Positions 34,197 to 42,900 are shown, counted from the stretch's first letter. The stretch is DNA of 64,000 nucleotides from Halogranum gelatinilyticum (GCF_900103715.1 NZ_FNHL01000002.1:310001-374000), one strand, 5' to 3'. The notes: generated by a model from the letters alone, not told the origin. Program-made: numbers and translations.

Positions 34197-35159
34197 TTAC
34201 GGCGTGATGACCAGTTTCCCGAGGAAGCTGTCCTCCATCACCGCTCGCTGGGCCTCGGCCGCCTCGTCGAGGTCGTACGTCTCCGCGACCGAGATGTCGA
34301 GGTCGCCGGAGTCGACCAGATAGCCGACTTTCTCCAACGCCGCCGAGAGGTCCGGCGTGTTGAACATACTCATCAGCGTGACCTGGAGGTCCTTTCCGCG
34401 TGCCGCGGAGGACTGCGAGAAGCCGACCTGTGGGTCGTTCTCGCCGATGCCGACGACCCGTGCCCCGACGTTCGCCACGTCGGCGTCGAACTGGAGATAG
34501 TCGTCGAGGCGGTGGTCGAGCACCACGTCGACGCCGCCGTCGCCCGCCGCTTTGACGGCCTCGGCGAGGTCGTCGCGAGCGTAGTCGAGGACGACGTCCG
34601 CGCCAAGTGCTTCGACTTCGTCGTGGTACTCCGGCGCGGCGGTGGTAATCACGTGTGAACCCGTCGCCGCTGCAATCTGGACCGCGGCGTGGCCGACGCC
34701 GCCGCTCCCGCCGTGGACCAGCACGACGTCGGCGGGCTTGAGGTTCGCGTGGTCGACGAGTGCTCGCCAGGCTGTGACGGCCGCGACGCCCAGTCCGCCC
34801 GCCGCGACGAGGTCCGCGTCGTCGCCGACAGTCGCGAGTCGGTCGGTGGGAACGGCCACGTACTCCGCGTAGCCCCCGTAGTGGTCCTTGCCGATGCCTG
34901 TGCCGACGACGCTGTCGCCCTCGGCGAAGCCCTCGACACCGTCGCCGACCGCGACGACCTCGCCGGCGACGTCGACGCCCGGAATCATCGGGAGCGTGAA
35001 CGGCTGGTACGACCCCTCGCGGAAGTAGGTGTCGACGGGGTTGACGCCCGCGCCGTGGACCTGCACGAGGACCTCGCCCGCCGCTGGCTCGGGCCGGTCG
35101 ATGTCGTCTACCTGCAGGACGTCGCCGCCACCGTGCTCGTGGAACCTGACTGCGTGCAT
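34197..35159 (-). CDS. NAD(P)H:quinone-oxidoreductase-like MDR protein
   Basis: The 320-residue protein is a zinc-free medium-chain dehydrogenase/reductase: MHAVRFHEHG start, GAGVNPVDTYFREG near residue 35, GVDVAGEVVAVGDGV near 65 and the nucleotide-binding VLVHGGSGGVGHAAVQIA near 145. There are no zinc-ligand Cys residues. Such enzymes reduce quinones or enones with NADPH. The start at ATG 35159 gives the standard family N-terminus. Confidence 0.87.
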   Translation of the reverse strand: MHAVRFHEHGGGDVLQVDDIDRPEPAAGEVLVQVHGAGVNPVDTYFREGSYQPFTLPMIPGVDVAGEVVAVGDGVEGFAEGDSVVGTGIGKDHYGGYAEYVAVPTDRLATVGDDADLVAAGGLGVAAVTAWRALVDHANLKPADVVLVHGGSGGVGHAAVQIAAATGSHVITTAAPEYHDEVEALGADVVLDYARDDLAEAVKAAGDGGVDVVLDHRLDDYLQFDADVANVGARVVGIGENDPQVGFSQSSAARGKDLQVTLMSMFNTPDLSAALEKVGYLVDSGDLDISVAETYDLDEAAEAQRAVMEDSFLGKLVITP

Positions 35160-35274
35160 GTGCTGGTGTGCCACGGCGAGAAAGATAAAACCGCGAGAAG
35201 CGGAAGGCGGGCGTCGGTTGCATCGCCCCGCCGCCAGCCGGAAGCGTGAAGTGATGACAATTTGACTGTTTTGT

Positions 35275-35478
35275 GTGGACCGAGAGCTCGCTTGGGGTGT
35301 CGGCGTCGCCGCCGTCGGTCTCCTCGTACTCGGCGCGCTCGCCGCCACCGGGGCGTTCGCCGACCCGTTCGCGTCCGGTGCACAGCGTCGGCCAGTGACT
35401 CTGTACGCCGCTGGCGGTGCCATCCTCCTCGTTGTCGCCGGAGCCGTGACCACCGTTCGGGCCGTCGGTGACGACTGA
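35275..35478 (+). CDS. Small two-segment membrane protein
   Basis: The 67-residue protein starts at GTG 35275 and has hydrophobic segments at about 8-28 and 42-62, joined by a short polar loop (DPFASGAQRR). It is divergent from the quinone-oxidoreductase gene. No family recognised; coding is supported by clean membrane-segment spacing and its fit before the next gene. Confidence 0.55.
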   Translation: MDRELAWGVGVAAVGLLVLGALAATGAFADPFASGAQRRPVTLYAAGGAILLVVAGAVTTVRAVGDD

Positions 35479-35542
35479 GCACGTCACCTCCCGCTCGCCG
35501 TCAGGGACTGGCTTATGCTGGTCGACATCCTCTCTCTTCGAC

Positions 35543-35767
35543 ATGAGCTTCCCCGAGCAACGACGCTGCCCGGACTGTGGCGTGACGATGGAACGAACCA
35601 CACCCGTCGTCGTGGGCGGCGGCAGCGAGGTGCTGAAACTGCGGACGGCCGAGCGGGCGAAGGGGCTGCTCGGTTCGCTCGGGATGAAAGAGACCATCGG
35701 CGTCACCGCACACGTCTGCCCGGAGTGTGGGCTGACACGGCTCTACGCCGACCTCGACGAGGAGTAA
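35543..35767 (+). CDS. Small zinc-ribbon protein
   Basis: The 74-residue protein has two Cys pairs, CPDC (residues 9-12) and CPEC (about 61-64), separated by a basic-hydrophobic stretch (TAERAKGLLGSLGMK). It is probably a single zinc ribbon binding nucleic acid or protein. The start at ATG 35543 puts the first Cys pair near the N-terminus. Function unknown. Confidence 0.72.
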   Translation: MSFPEQRRCPDCGVTMERTTPVVVGGGSEVLKLRTAERAKGLLGSLGMKETIGVTAHVCPECGLTRLYADLDEE

Positions 35768-35788
35768 CGTCGTCGCCGAGAAGCGGAG

Positions 35789-36568
35789 TTACCGCACCGT
35801 GTAGCCGCCGTCGACGACGATGCGCGCGCCGGTCATATACCGCGAGGCGTCGCTGGCGAGGAAGACGGCCGCGGGGGCGACGTCCTCCGGGCCCGCGATC
35901 TCGTCCATCAGCATCTCCGACTTCCAGACCTCGTCGATATCGGGGTCGATAGCGTCGGCCTGGTCGGTGTTGTCGGTGCGGATGTAGCCCGGCGCGATGG
36001 TGTTGACGCGGATGTCGTGTTCGGCCCACTCGGAGGCCAGTTGTCGCGTGAAGGACTCGATGCCGCCCTTCGAGGCGTTGTAGGCGACCTGTCGCTGCGG
36101 ATAGTTGGCGATGAGTGCCGACATCGACGAGACGCTGAGGATGGAGCCGCCGCCGGATTCCATCATTTCTTGACCGACTGCTTTCGAGCAGAGGAAGGTC
36201 CCCTTCAGGTTGATGTCGACGACGGAGTCCCACTCCTCCTCGGTCATCGTCTCGGCGGCCTCGTGGACGACGATGCCCGCGTTGTTGACGAGGATCTCGA
36301 TGGTCTCGAACTCGTCGACGGCGGCGTCGACCATCGCGTTTACCGATTGCTCGTCGGCGACGTCCGTCTCGACGGCGAGCGTGTCGACGCCGGTCGACTC
36401 TGCAATCTCGGCTGCGGCCGCTTGGCCCGACTCGCTGTTGCGGTTGGCGACGACGACGTTCGCGCCCGCCTCGGCGAGTGCCTGGGCAATCTCGCGGCCG
36501 ATGCCGCGGTTGCCGCCGGTGACGATGGCTGTCTGTCCGTCCAGTCGGAACCGGTCGAGGACTGTCAT
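35789..36568 (-). CDS. Short-chain dehydrogenase/reductase (SDR), glucose/3-oxoacyl reductase-like
   Basis: The 259-residue protein is a classical SDR: TGGNRGIG (coenzyme loop, 18-25), NNAG near 95, catalytic Ser in SVSSMSA near 145 and YNASKGG (Tyr-x3-Lys) near 165, ending TGARIVVDGGY. It reduces or oxidises a hydroxyl/carbonyl with NAD(P)(H); 3-oxoacyl-ACP reductase, gluconate or sorbitol dehydrogenase roles all use this pattern. It converges with the zinc-ribbon gene. Confidence 0.88.
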   Translation of the reverse strand: MTVLDRFRLDGQTAIVTGGNRGIGREIAQALAEAGANVVVANRNSESGQAAAAEIAESTGVDTLAVETDVADEQSVNAMVDAAVDEFETIEILVNNAGIVVHEAAETMTEEEWDSVVDINLKGTFLCSKAVGQEMMESGGGSILSVSSMSALIANYPQRQVAYNASKGGIESFTRQLASEWAEHDIRVNTIAPGYIRTDNTDQADAIDPDIDEVWKSEMLMDEIAGPEDVAPAAVFLASDASRYMTGARIVVDGGYTVR

Positions 36569-36683
36569 GGGTAGGTCTCACCGAGCGACAGGATAAGTTG
36601 CGGGGTGGCGACACCGACGCGGTGGGCTGTCGGTGCGGCCGAAAGTCCGAACTGCTTTGACAGCAGGCGACGACACAGCGGCC

Positions 36684-36878
36684 ATGGGACTGAAACGAGT
36701 CGGACTCTCGCTGTTCGGTATCGGCGTCTTCGTCGGTTCTCTCGCTGCGGTCACGCCCGAGATACTCGGCTCGGTCGCGAGCGCGAACCTCGTTCTCGGT
36801 AGCGCTGCACTCGCCGTACTCGGGGTCCTCGTCGGTGTCGTCGGCGTCGCTCGCGCCGAACTGCAATGGGAACCCTGA
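36684..36878 (+). CDS. Small two-helix membrane protein
   Basis: The 64-residue protein starts GLKRVGLSLFGIGVFVGSL, has a second hydrophobic segment (LVLGSAALAVLGVLVGVVGV) and a short charged end. The start at ATG 36684 is chosen because the upstream in-frame part is polar and Arg-rich, like non-coding sequence. It lies 105 bases before sucC. Function unknown. Confidence 0.6.
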   Translation: MGLKRVGLSLFGIGVFVGSLAAVTPEILGSVASANLVLGSAALAVLGVLVGVVGVARAELQWEP

Positions 36879-36950
36879 GCCGAGTAAATATTCCCGGGAA
36901 CCGGCAGGCGAGAGCGGTGTCTCCGGCAGGTCTTGGCACGGATGAATGGG

Positions 36951-36957
36951 ATTTAAG
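36951..36957 (+). promoter_or_regulatory. TATA-like box of sucC
   Basis: ATTTAAG is centred 30 bases before the sucC ATG at 36984, fitting a leaderless or very short-leader transcript for sucC-sucD. Confidence 0.5.
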
Positions 36958-36983
36958 CACATACCTCGCCCGCTTACGGACGC

Positions 36984-38129
36984 ATGAAACTTCACGAATA
37001 CCAAGCGAAGGGCATCTTCGCTGATGCCGGGATTCCCGTCCCCGAGTCTCGGCTCGCTTCGAGCGTTGACGAAGTGATGGCGGCCGTCGAGGACATCGGT
37101 TATCCGGCCGCGATCAAGGCACAGGTCCACGTTGGCGGCCGCGGCAAGGCTGGCGGTATCAAGATTGCGACAAGTGAGGAGGAGGCCCGCGAGGCCGCCG
37201 AATCCATCCTCGGGATGGACCTCAAGGGATACACCGTCGAGGAAGTCCTCGTCGAGGCTGGCGTCGAGTTCAAGAACGAACTGTACGTCGGTGTCACGAT
37301 GGACCGCGCGGCGGGCAAGCCCGTCGCGATGGTCTCGACGGAGGGTGGCGTCGACATCGAGTCGGTCGCCGAGGAGACACCCGAGGCCATCGCCCGCGAG
37401 CACATCGACCCCGCCTTCGGCATGCATCCCTACCAGGCCCGGAAGGTCTGCTACGAGGCTGGCATCCCGAAGGAAGTCGCACTCGACGTCGCCTCGATTC
37501 TGACGACGCTCTACGACCTCTACGAGTCCAAGGACGCCTCGGAGATCGAGGTCAACCCCGTCATGATCACGGAGGACGACGAGGTCATCGCGGCCGACGC
37601 TGTCATGAATATCGACGACGACGCCCTCTTCCGCCAGCCCGAGCTGGCCGAGATGGAAGAGGAGACCTACGAGGACGAACTCGAGAAGAAGGCCGGCGAG
37701 TACGGCTTCGACTACGTCCGACTCTCGGGTAACGTCGGTATCATCGGCAACGGCGCGGGTCTCGTCATGACGACGCTCGACCTCGTCGACTACTACGGCG
37801 GCGCGCCCGCCAACTTCCTCGACATCGGTGGCGGCGCGAAGGCCGAGCGCGTGACGCAGGCACTCGACATGGTCTTCTCCGACGACAACGTCGACGCCGT
37901 CGTCTTCAACATCTTCGGCGGTATCACCCGCGGCGACGAGGTCGCCAAGGGTATCAACGAGGCACTGGAGTCCTTCGACGAGATTCCGAAGAAGGTCGTC
38001 GTCCGCCTCGCCGGCACGAACGCCGAGGAGGGGATGGAGATCCTCAACACCGAACTCGTAGAAGTCGAAACGACCCTCGAAGCAGCAGTACAGCGTGCGG
38101 TCAAGAACGCTGAGGAGGCAAACCAATGA
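36984..38129 (+). CDS. sucC: Succinate--CoA ligase (ADP-forming), beta subunit
   Basis: The 381-residue protein begins [22 protein letters not shown], has the ATP-grasp region [33 protein letters not shown] and, in the C-terminal half, [13 protein letters not shown]. With SucD it makes ATP from succinyl-CoA in the TCA cycle in the cytoplasm. Its stop overlaps the sucD ATG (ATGA, 38126-38129), so the two subunits are made together. Confidence 0.97.
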   Translation: MKLHEYQAKGIFADAGIPVPESRLASSVDEVMAAVEDIGYPAAIKAQVHVGGRGKAGGIKIATSEEEAREAAESILGMDLKGYTVEEVLVEAGVEFKNELYVGVTMDRAAGKPVAMVSTEGGVDIESVAEETPEAIAREHIDPAFGMHPYQARKVCYEAGIPKEVALDVASILTTLYDLYESKDASEIEVNPVMITEDDEVIAADAVMNIDDDALFRQPELAEMEEETYEDELEKKAGEYGFDYVRLSGNVGIIGNGAGLVMTTLDLVDYYGGAPANFLDIGGGAKAERVTQALDMVFSDDNVDAVVFNIFGGITRGDEVAKGINEALESFDEIPKKVVVRLAGTNAEEGMEILNTELVEVETTLEAAVQRAVKNAEEANQ

Positions 38130-38995
38130 GCATTCTCGTCGACGACGACACTCGCGTCGTGGTACAGGGCATCACCGGTGGGGAGGGCAAGTTCCACACC
38201 GAGCAGATGATGGAGTACGGAACGAACATCGTCGCCGGGGCGGTCCCCGGCAAAGGTGGTCAGAAGGTCCACGGCGTCCCCGTTTACGACACGGTCCACG
38301 AAGCCGTCGAGGAGGAGAACGCCGACGCCTCGGTCGTCTTCGTGCCGCCCGCGTTCGCCGGAGACGCCGTCTTCGAGGCACTCGACACGGACCTCGACTT
38401 CGTCGTCGCCATCACCGAGGGCATCCCGACGCAGGACATGGCCAAGGTGAACAAACGCCTCTCGGAGACCGACACGCGCCTGCTCGGCCCGAACTGTCCG
38501 GGTATCATCACGCCCGGTGAGGCGAAGCTCGGCATCCTGCCGGGGAACATCTTCTCGGACGGCAACGTGGGTCTCGTCTCCCGCTCGGGGACGCTCACGT
38601 ACCAGGTCGTCGACAACCTGACCCAGCGTGACATCGGTCAGACGACCGCCATCGGTATCGGTGGCGACCCCATCATCGGCACCTCGTTCGTCGACGCCCT
38701 CGAACTGTTCGAGGAGGACGAGGAGACCGAGGCCGTCGTCATGTGCGGTGAGATCGGTGGCGAGGACGAGGAGGAGGCCGCCGCGTTCATCTCCGAACAC
38801 ATGGACACGCCGGTCGCCGGCTTCATCGCTGGCCGCACGGCACCGCCGGGCAAGCGCATGGGTCATGCGGGTGCCATCGTCTCCGGCAGCGGGACGGGCA
38901 CGGCCGAGTCCAAGATCAGCGCGCTCAACGACGCGGGCGTCCCGGTCGGTGACACCCCCGAGGAAGTCGCAGACCACATCGAGAGCTTCCTGTAA
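38126..38995 (+). CDS. sucD: Succinate--CoA ligase (ADP-forming), alpha subunit
   Basis: The 289-residue protein has a CoA-binding Rossmann start ([19 protein letters not shown]), [13 protein letters not shown] in the middle, and the phospho-His motif [20 protein letters not shown] (GHAG) near residue 245. It is the nucleotide-transfer partner of SucC. The gene is followed by a T6 run that probably terminates the operon. Confidence 0.97.
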   Translation: MSILVDDDTRVVVQGITGGEGKFHTEQMMEYGTNIVAGAVPGKGGQKVHGVPVYDTVHEAVEEENADASVVFVPPAFAGDAVFEALDTDLDFVVAITEGIPTQDMAKVNKRLSETDTRLLGPNCPGIITPGEAKLGILPGNIFSDGNVGLVSRSGTLTYQVVDNLTQRDIGQTTAIGIGGDPIIGTSFVDALELFEEDEETEAVVMCGEIGGEDEEEAAAFISEHMDTPVAGFIAGRTAPPGKRMGHAGAIVSGSGTGTAESKISALNDAGVPVGDTPEEVADHIESFL

Positions 38996-39021
38996 GCCCG
39001 CGGCTCCCGGTTCGTGGAGTC

Positions 39022-39027
39022 TTTTTT
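39022..39027 (+). terminator. T-run terminator after sucCD
   Basis: Six T residues within CTTTTTTG lie 27 bases after the sucD stop. Haloarchaeal terminators are commonly short T-tracts without a strong hairpin. Confidence 0.5.
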
Positions 39028-39144
39028 GAGAAGATAGCTACCGTCCGATACTGCCGAGTCTCCGCAGCCGTCGACGCGACGGCCTTAGATCGAACAGCGG
39101 CCGTCGAGGCGGTCGAGGCGGCCGAGACGGCCGCTTCTGACCGT

Positions 39145-39252
39145 TTACGCGACGGTGATGGCTGCCGCGACAAAGGACCACTTGGTCCCGCTGCGGGATT
39201 CCGTCTTCTTCTGCTCGGCTTTCGACTGATCTCGCTTGTGCGTCCAGTTCAT
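39145..39252 (-). CDS. Possible small protein, 35 residues
   Basis: An ATG at 39252 opens a 35-codon frame to a TAA. The product is Lys-rich in its first half (KRDQSKAEQKKTESRSGTK) and hydrophobic at the end (WSFVAAAITVA), a layout unlike random reading of this GC-rich DNA. AT-rich sequence with ATTTAGAG lies just upstream, though closer to the ATG than a usual TATA box; a CATATC further up is another candidate. Coding is uncertain; it may be a membrane-associated microprotein. Confidence 0.3.
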   Translation of the reverse strand: MNWTHKRDQSKAEQKKTESRSGTKWSFVAAAITVA

Positions 39253-39423
39253 ATCTACTCTAAATCTTTACTCGGATATGAGTTTTGTGGTTAGCTGACA
39301 ATTCTGTCACGGTCGTACACACAGGATAACGATTGTTCGAGGCGTTCTCCGTCTCGTTTTCGGGAGACTGTTCGAAATTCCGATGTTTCCGAGGAGAGAT
39401 TCATCACGACGGAGACCGGTTCG

Positions 39424-39717
39424 TCACCGGCCGACGGGAGAGAGACATTCGTGGCAGAAGCGGACGTCGTCGGGGTTGGGCGTCCCGCAGGTCCCGCAGG
39501 CGACGAACGACTCGCGGCCGATGGCGTCGGTGTCGACGGTCGGGAGGAAGTCGCTCACCAGCGGCGAGTCGTCGAAGGAGCCTGCGGTGTGGCGGTTCAT
39601 CCGGGCGATGAGCTCGTCGTCACGCAGCGCGTGTAGACCGTGCCAGAGACCGAGAAAGAGGAGAGAGGGGGCGACGATGAGGACGCCGGCGACGAGCAGA
39701 CGGAACACGAGTTCCAT
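39424..39717 (-). CDS. Membrane protein with C-terminal zinc ribbon
   Basis: The 97-residue protein starts MELVFRLLVAGVLIVAPSLLFLG, a single membrane segment, followed by a soluble acidic part and a C-terminal zinc ribbon with CGTC and CHEC pairs (about residues 75-91). It is probably a membrane-tethered zinc ribbon in the cytoplasm. It follows the AOR-like gene by 52 bases on the same strand and may share its transcript. Confidence 0.72.
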   Translation of the reverse strand: MELVFRLLVAGVLIVAPSLLFLGLWHGLHALRDDELIARMNRHTAGSFDDSPLVSDFLPTVDTDAIGRESFVACGTCGTPNPDDVRFCHECLSPVGR

Positions 39718-39769
39718 GACCGCCTTCAGGACCGAACCGACTTGTGTGTGACGGTGACACACCACACTG

Positions 39770-41581
39770 TCAACGGGGCCGACTGGAGTCCTGCTCGTGC
39801 GATTCGGTCGCCAGTGGCGTCTCGCTGTCGACGACGTCGGCGAGACCGAGACGGTCGACGGTCGCCACGGTCGGCAGCCCATCACCGTCCCAGCCGCGGG
39901 CGGCGTAGTAGGCGTCGAGGAGGTCCTCGAACCGCTCGGGGTCGATACGGTGGCCCGCGGCGGGCCCGTCGGGGAGCGGCTGCCGGAAGGTCGCGGGCAG
40001 TGCGTCGTCCTCGCGAGTGAAGCCTTCGCGGACGTTGAACAGCCGAATCAGGGTCCAGATCCGACGGCCGGTGTCGCGCAGTTCGTCGCGGCTGTACTCC
40101 CTCCCGGCGGCGGCGAGCCACTCGCGGCCGAAATCCGTCCAGAGCGGTTCGCCGGCGAAGTCGTCGGCGACGAGACTCCAGAGGACCGACCGGGTCGTCT
40201 GGGCGGTGATGACCGCGCGGACGCGGTCTTCGGTGTCCCAGTCGTCGCGGGCGAACGCCTCTCGCTCGACGGGCCGGGCGCGACGGTGACAGCCGCCGCG
40301 GTCGCTCGTCGCGTAGGCCAGTGCCATCGCCACGGCCCCGCGGGGGTCGTAGGAGGGGACGGCCATCGATTTCACCGTCGGGATGTAGTCGCCGCCGAAC
40401 CGCTCGGCGGCGGCGTCGACCCCGTCGGCCAGTGCGTCGCCGAGCGCGCCCTCACGTCGGGCGATACGGCCGAGCAGTCGGCGAGCGCGGTCGCCGTCGC
40501 CGAACGCGAGGGCCTCGCCGTCGTCGCCGGTGGCGACCCGCCCCTCGGCGGTCGCCCGAACCGCCCACGCGACGGCGTTGCCCGCGCTGATGACGTCGAG
40601 TCCGAGCCGGTCGCAGGTCGCGCCGAGCGTCGCCACGACGTCGAAGTCGTCGATACCCAGCCCCGCGCCGAGCGTCATCGGGACGGCCCCGCGCGGGACG
40701 CTCTCGCCATCGTCGGTTCGGACGCGGAAGCCACCGGGAACCGCGTCGTCGGGGTTCTCGCGGCCGACGGCGACGTCGCGGGCGGCCTCGATTCCGATTC
40801 TGCCCGCGCCGTCGAACTGGCCACCCTGCCAGCCCTCCGTGGCGAGGAGACCGACCTCGTTGGCGAAGTCGACGGATTCCAGTGTCTCGCCAGCGGCCAG
40901 CCAGCGGCCGGTGTCGCCGTCGGCGTAGGTCCCGCCGTCGCGAGCGCGGAGGTCGGCAAAGACGGGTGACGGCTCGGGGGAGTCACCGCGAGCGACGACC
41001 GCCTTCAGCCCCTTCGAACCCATGACCGCACCCGCCCCGCCGCGGCCAGCGTGGTGGTCGCCGCGGTCCGAGGCGACCGTCGCGTACTCCACGAGCTGTT
41101 CGCCCGCGGGACCGATGCACGCGACGCCCGCCTCGGGGAAGGCGTCGGCCGTCTCGACGGTGTCGCGGCCCCAGACGTCGGCCGCAGGCTCGATGCGGGC
41201 GTCCCCCTCGTCGACGACGAGGACGACCGGCTCGTCGGTCGCTCCCTCGACGAGGATTCCGAGCGCGCCGTCGAGCGAGCCCGCGAGCCGTCGGGGGAAC
41301 TGGCCGCCGCTGTAGGAGTCGAGAAACCCACCCGTCAGCGGCGACTTCGTGACGGCCGCATAGCGTGTCTCGCCGGGAAGCTCGCCGGAGAGCGGACCGA
41401 GGAGAAAGGCGAGCAGGTTGTCCGGACCGAGGGGGTCGGTCCCGGCGGGGACGTCCTCGTAGAGATAGCGCGCGCCGAGACCCTTGCCACCGAGATAGTC
41501 GCGGAGCCACCGCTCGGGAACTCGCTCGCGCGCGACCGTCCGCGTCGAGAGGTTTACGCGGAGAACCGACCCTTCTGCCAT
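39770..41581 (-). CDS. Aldehyde ferredoxin oxidoreductase-like protein lacking the iron-sulfur ligands
   Basis: The 603-residue protein has the AOR fold markers: NLSTRTVARERVPE, YLGGKGLGARYLYE, FLLGPLSGELPG, TKSPLTGGFLDSYSGG (N-terminal domain), HHAGRGGAGAVMGSKGLKA, and DRLGLD (324-329) and YDPRG (411-415) at the tungsten-pterin site. Yet the CxxCxxxC that should lie at about 285-295 reads GFRVRTDDGES, and the Cys expected near 490 is replaced in SVLWSLVADD. Cys occur only at 155, 323 and 431. So the [4Fe-4S] cluster site is gone while the pterin site seems kept. AORs normally oxidise aldehydes with ferredoxin. Confidence 0.87.
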   Translation of the reverse strand: MAEGSVLRVNLSTRTVARERVPERWLRDYLGGKGLGARYLYEDVPAGTDPLGPDNLLAFLLGPLSGELPGETRYAAVTKSPLTGGFLDSYSGGQFPRRLAGSLDGALGILVEGATDEPVVLVVDEGDARIEPAADVWGRDTVETADAFPEAGVACIGPAGEQLVEYATVASDRGDHHAGRGGAGAVMGSKGLKAVVARGDSPEPSPVFADLRARDGGTYADGDTGRWLAAGETLESVDFANEVGLLATEGWQGGQFDGAGRIGIEAARDVAVGRENPDDAVPGGFRVRTDDGESVPRGAVPMTLGAGLGIDDFDVVATLGATCDRLGLDVISAGNAVAWAVRATAEGRVATGDDGEALAFGDGDRARRLLGRIARREGALGDALADGVDAAAERFGGDYIPTVKSMAVPSYDPRGAVAMALAYATSDRGGCHRRARPVEREAFARDDWDTEDRVRAVITAQTTRSVLWSLVADDFAGEPLWTDFGREWLAAAGREYSRDELRDTGRRIWTLIRLFNVREGFTREDDALPATFRQPLPDGPAAGHRIDPERFEDLLDAYYAARGWDGDGLPTVATVDRLGLADVVDSETPLATESHEQDSSRPR

Positions 41582-41630
41582 TCACCCAGGGTTCCAGTCT
41601 CGTGCCGTTAAGCGTTGGTACACCGAACTG

Positions 41631-41710
41631 TGTTGCCGGATGCCGTCGGATGCAGTCGGATGCAGTCGGACGCTGTTGGACGTCGTTGGATACCCTCGGC
41701 TGCCGTCGGC
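41631..41710. repeat. About eight 10-bp tandem repeats, consensus TGCMGTCGGA
   Basis: Successive decamers are TGTTGCCGGA, TGCCGTCGGA, TGCAGTCGGA, TGCAGTCGGA, CGCTGTTGGA, CGTCGTTGGA, TACCCTCGGC and TGCCGTCGGC. The unit length is near one helical turn and the copies drift gradually away from the centre. Confidence 0.75.
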
Positions 41711-41783
41711 TGCGAACACCACGTCGGCACCGACAGACGACGGCTGCTCTGGTTCACTCGCACCACCACTGGCCAGTTATATA

Positions 41784-41801
41784 TTTAGATAGCTGTCTAA
41801 A
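41784..41801. promoter_or_regulatory. 18-bp imperfect palindrome beside a TATA-like block
   Basis: TTTAGATAGCTGTCTAAA is symmetric except for one base pair. It directly abuts an AT-rich TATA-like block, and CATCTAAAC just to the right (41806-41814) repeats a half-site. It looks like an operator of a dimeric regulator. Confidence 0.5.
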
Positions 41802-41895
41802 CGCACATCTAAACAACAGAGTCGGCAGAACAGCAACGTACTGCCACACGACTCTCCGAGCTGTCTGTCGGCCACCGACGCGTTCGACCGTACCG

Positions 41896-42897
41896 TCACT
41901 CCGAGCACTCGGCCAGCAACTCGCCCAGTCGTGCCTTGTGGAACGCGACGGCGGCGTCCCCCTCGCGCTCGGGGAATCCCGGCCGGGTTACGACGCCCCG
42001 CGAGTCGACGGCCGAGCGCGCGACGGCGACGAGCCGGTACGCCAGCGGCACCGTCGGCACCGGTCGGATCGACTCGTAGCCTTCGTGTAGTGCTGCCCGG
42101 AGTGCCGCGCCGTCCTCGACGTACCAGTCGCAGACGACGTACTCGGCCTTCGCGAGTGAGAGTCCGGCGTCGGCCGCGAGCGGGTCGCCCCAGTCGAGGA
42201 CTGCGGTCAGCTCGCCGTCGGCGACGAGCGCGTTCCCCGGCCGGAGATCCCACGGATACAGCCGCGGCGTCGGGACCGTCGGGAGATCGGCCGTCGCAAG
42301 CACCTCTTTAATCGCTGCGCGCTCCTCGTCGAACACCGCCGGGAGCGCGGCGAGACCCTCGCGTGCGTACGTGGAGAACCACGCTTCCCAGTCGGTCGAG
42401 CCGACGGCTCTGAGCGGCTGGTCCCCCGAGACGTCGACCGTAGCGACGGTGCCAGTGCCCTCGTCGTCGGCGACGTGAACGCGTCCGTATCCCTCGAACC
42501 GGAACGCCTCGTGGAGTTCCGCGAGGCAGCGGCCGAACCGGCGTGCGAGTCCATGCTGGTGCTCGGGAGCCAGTCCGGCGAACTCCTCGTGAAGGTCAAC
42601 ACCCTCGGCGTGTTCGCAGACGACGTAGCCGACGCCGTCGAGTTCGCCCGCGGCCAATACGGCCGGGACCGGCAGCGAGGTCCGCTCGCGGACCGCGGCG
42701 GCGAGCGTGAACTCCGTTCGGAGTGCCGCCGGACGCGTCGACCACTGGACGACGACGCTCGCTGCCTCGGCGAACTCGACGACGGCCGTCTGCTTGTGGT
42801 TGCCCCGCTGGACCGTTCGCACCGACGTGACGGCTCGCTCGGGGAACGTCTGGGCGACGATCTCGCGTTCGGTGGTCGCGTCCGCGCCGTCAGCCAT
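41896..42897 (-). CDS. Phosphotransferase family protein (APH/choline-kinase fold)
   Basis: The 333-residue protein matches the aminoglycoside/choline kinase fold: GNHKQTAVVEF and SVVVQWS in the N-lobe, YVVCEHAEGVDLHEEFAGL as hinge, the catalytic loop YPWDLRPGNALV (Asp and Asn kept, the usual His replaced by Trp) and the metal loop AVLDWGDP. It transfers phosphate from ATP to a small molecule; the substrate is unknown and antibiotic resistance should not be inferred. It is 3 bases downstream of the HAD gene. Confidence 0.82.
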   Translation of the reverse strand: MADGADATTEREIVAQTFPERAVTSVRTVQRGNHKQTAVVEFAEAASVVVQWSTRPAALRTEFTLAAAVRERTSLPVPAVLAAGELDGVGYVVCEHAEGVDLHEEFAGLAPEHQHGLARRFGRCLAELHEAFRFEGYGRVHVADDEGTGTVATVDVSGDQPLRAVGSTDWEAWFSTYAREGLAALPAVFDEERAAIKEVLATADLPTVPTPRLYPWDLRPGNALVADGELTAVLDWGDPLAADAGLSLAKAEYVVCDWYVEDGAALRAALHEGYESIRPVPTVPLAYRLVAVARSAVDSRGVVTRPGFPEREGDAAVAFHKARLGELLAECSE

Positions 42898-42900
42898 CGG

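Larger units (their letters stand above)
38996..39423. other. Intergenic region between sucD and the zinc-ribbon gene
   Basis: These 428 bases hold the sucD T-run, a possible 35-codon minus-strand ORF (39145-39252) and, right of 39253, an AT-richer stretch with TGACA-ATTC-TGTCA (39296-39309). I see no larger gene, RNA gene or repeat. Confidence 0.5.
41582..41895. other. 314-bp region upstream of the AOR-like gene
   Basis: No gene is seen. It contains a 10-bp periodic repeat (41631-41710), an AT-rich block GTTATATATTTAG (41777-41789) and a near-palindrome (41784-41801). All lie upstream of the AOR-like gene and downstream of the phosphotransferase gene, so they most likely serve the AOR-like promoter or an unrecognised small RNA. 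Confidence 0.55.

Noticed and set aside
34197-35453. A longer N-terminus for the quinone-oxidoreductase gene
   Set aside because: The extra in-frame residues upstream of ATG 35159 are Arg/Pro/Thr-rich and do not match the MDR fold, which begins MHAVRF.
39296-39309. TGACA-ATTC-TGTCA as an operator
   Set aside because: Arms are only 5 bases and no gene start is within the normal promoter distance; it may be chance.
41896-42897. Antibiotic-resistance label for the APH-fold protein
   Set aside because: The fold is shared with many metabolite kinases; nothing points to an antibiotic substrate.
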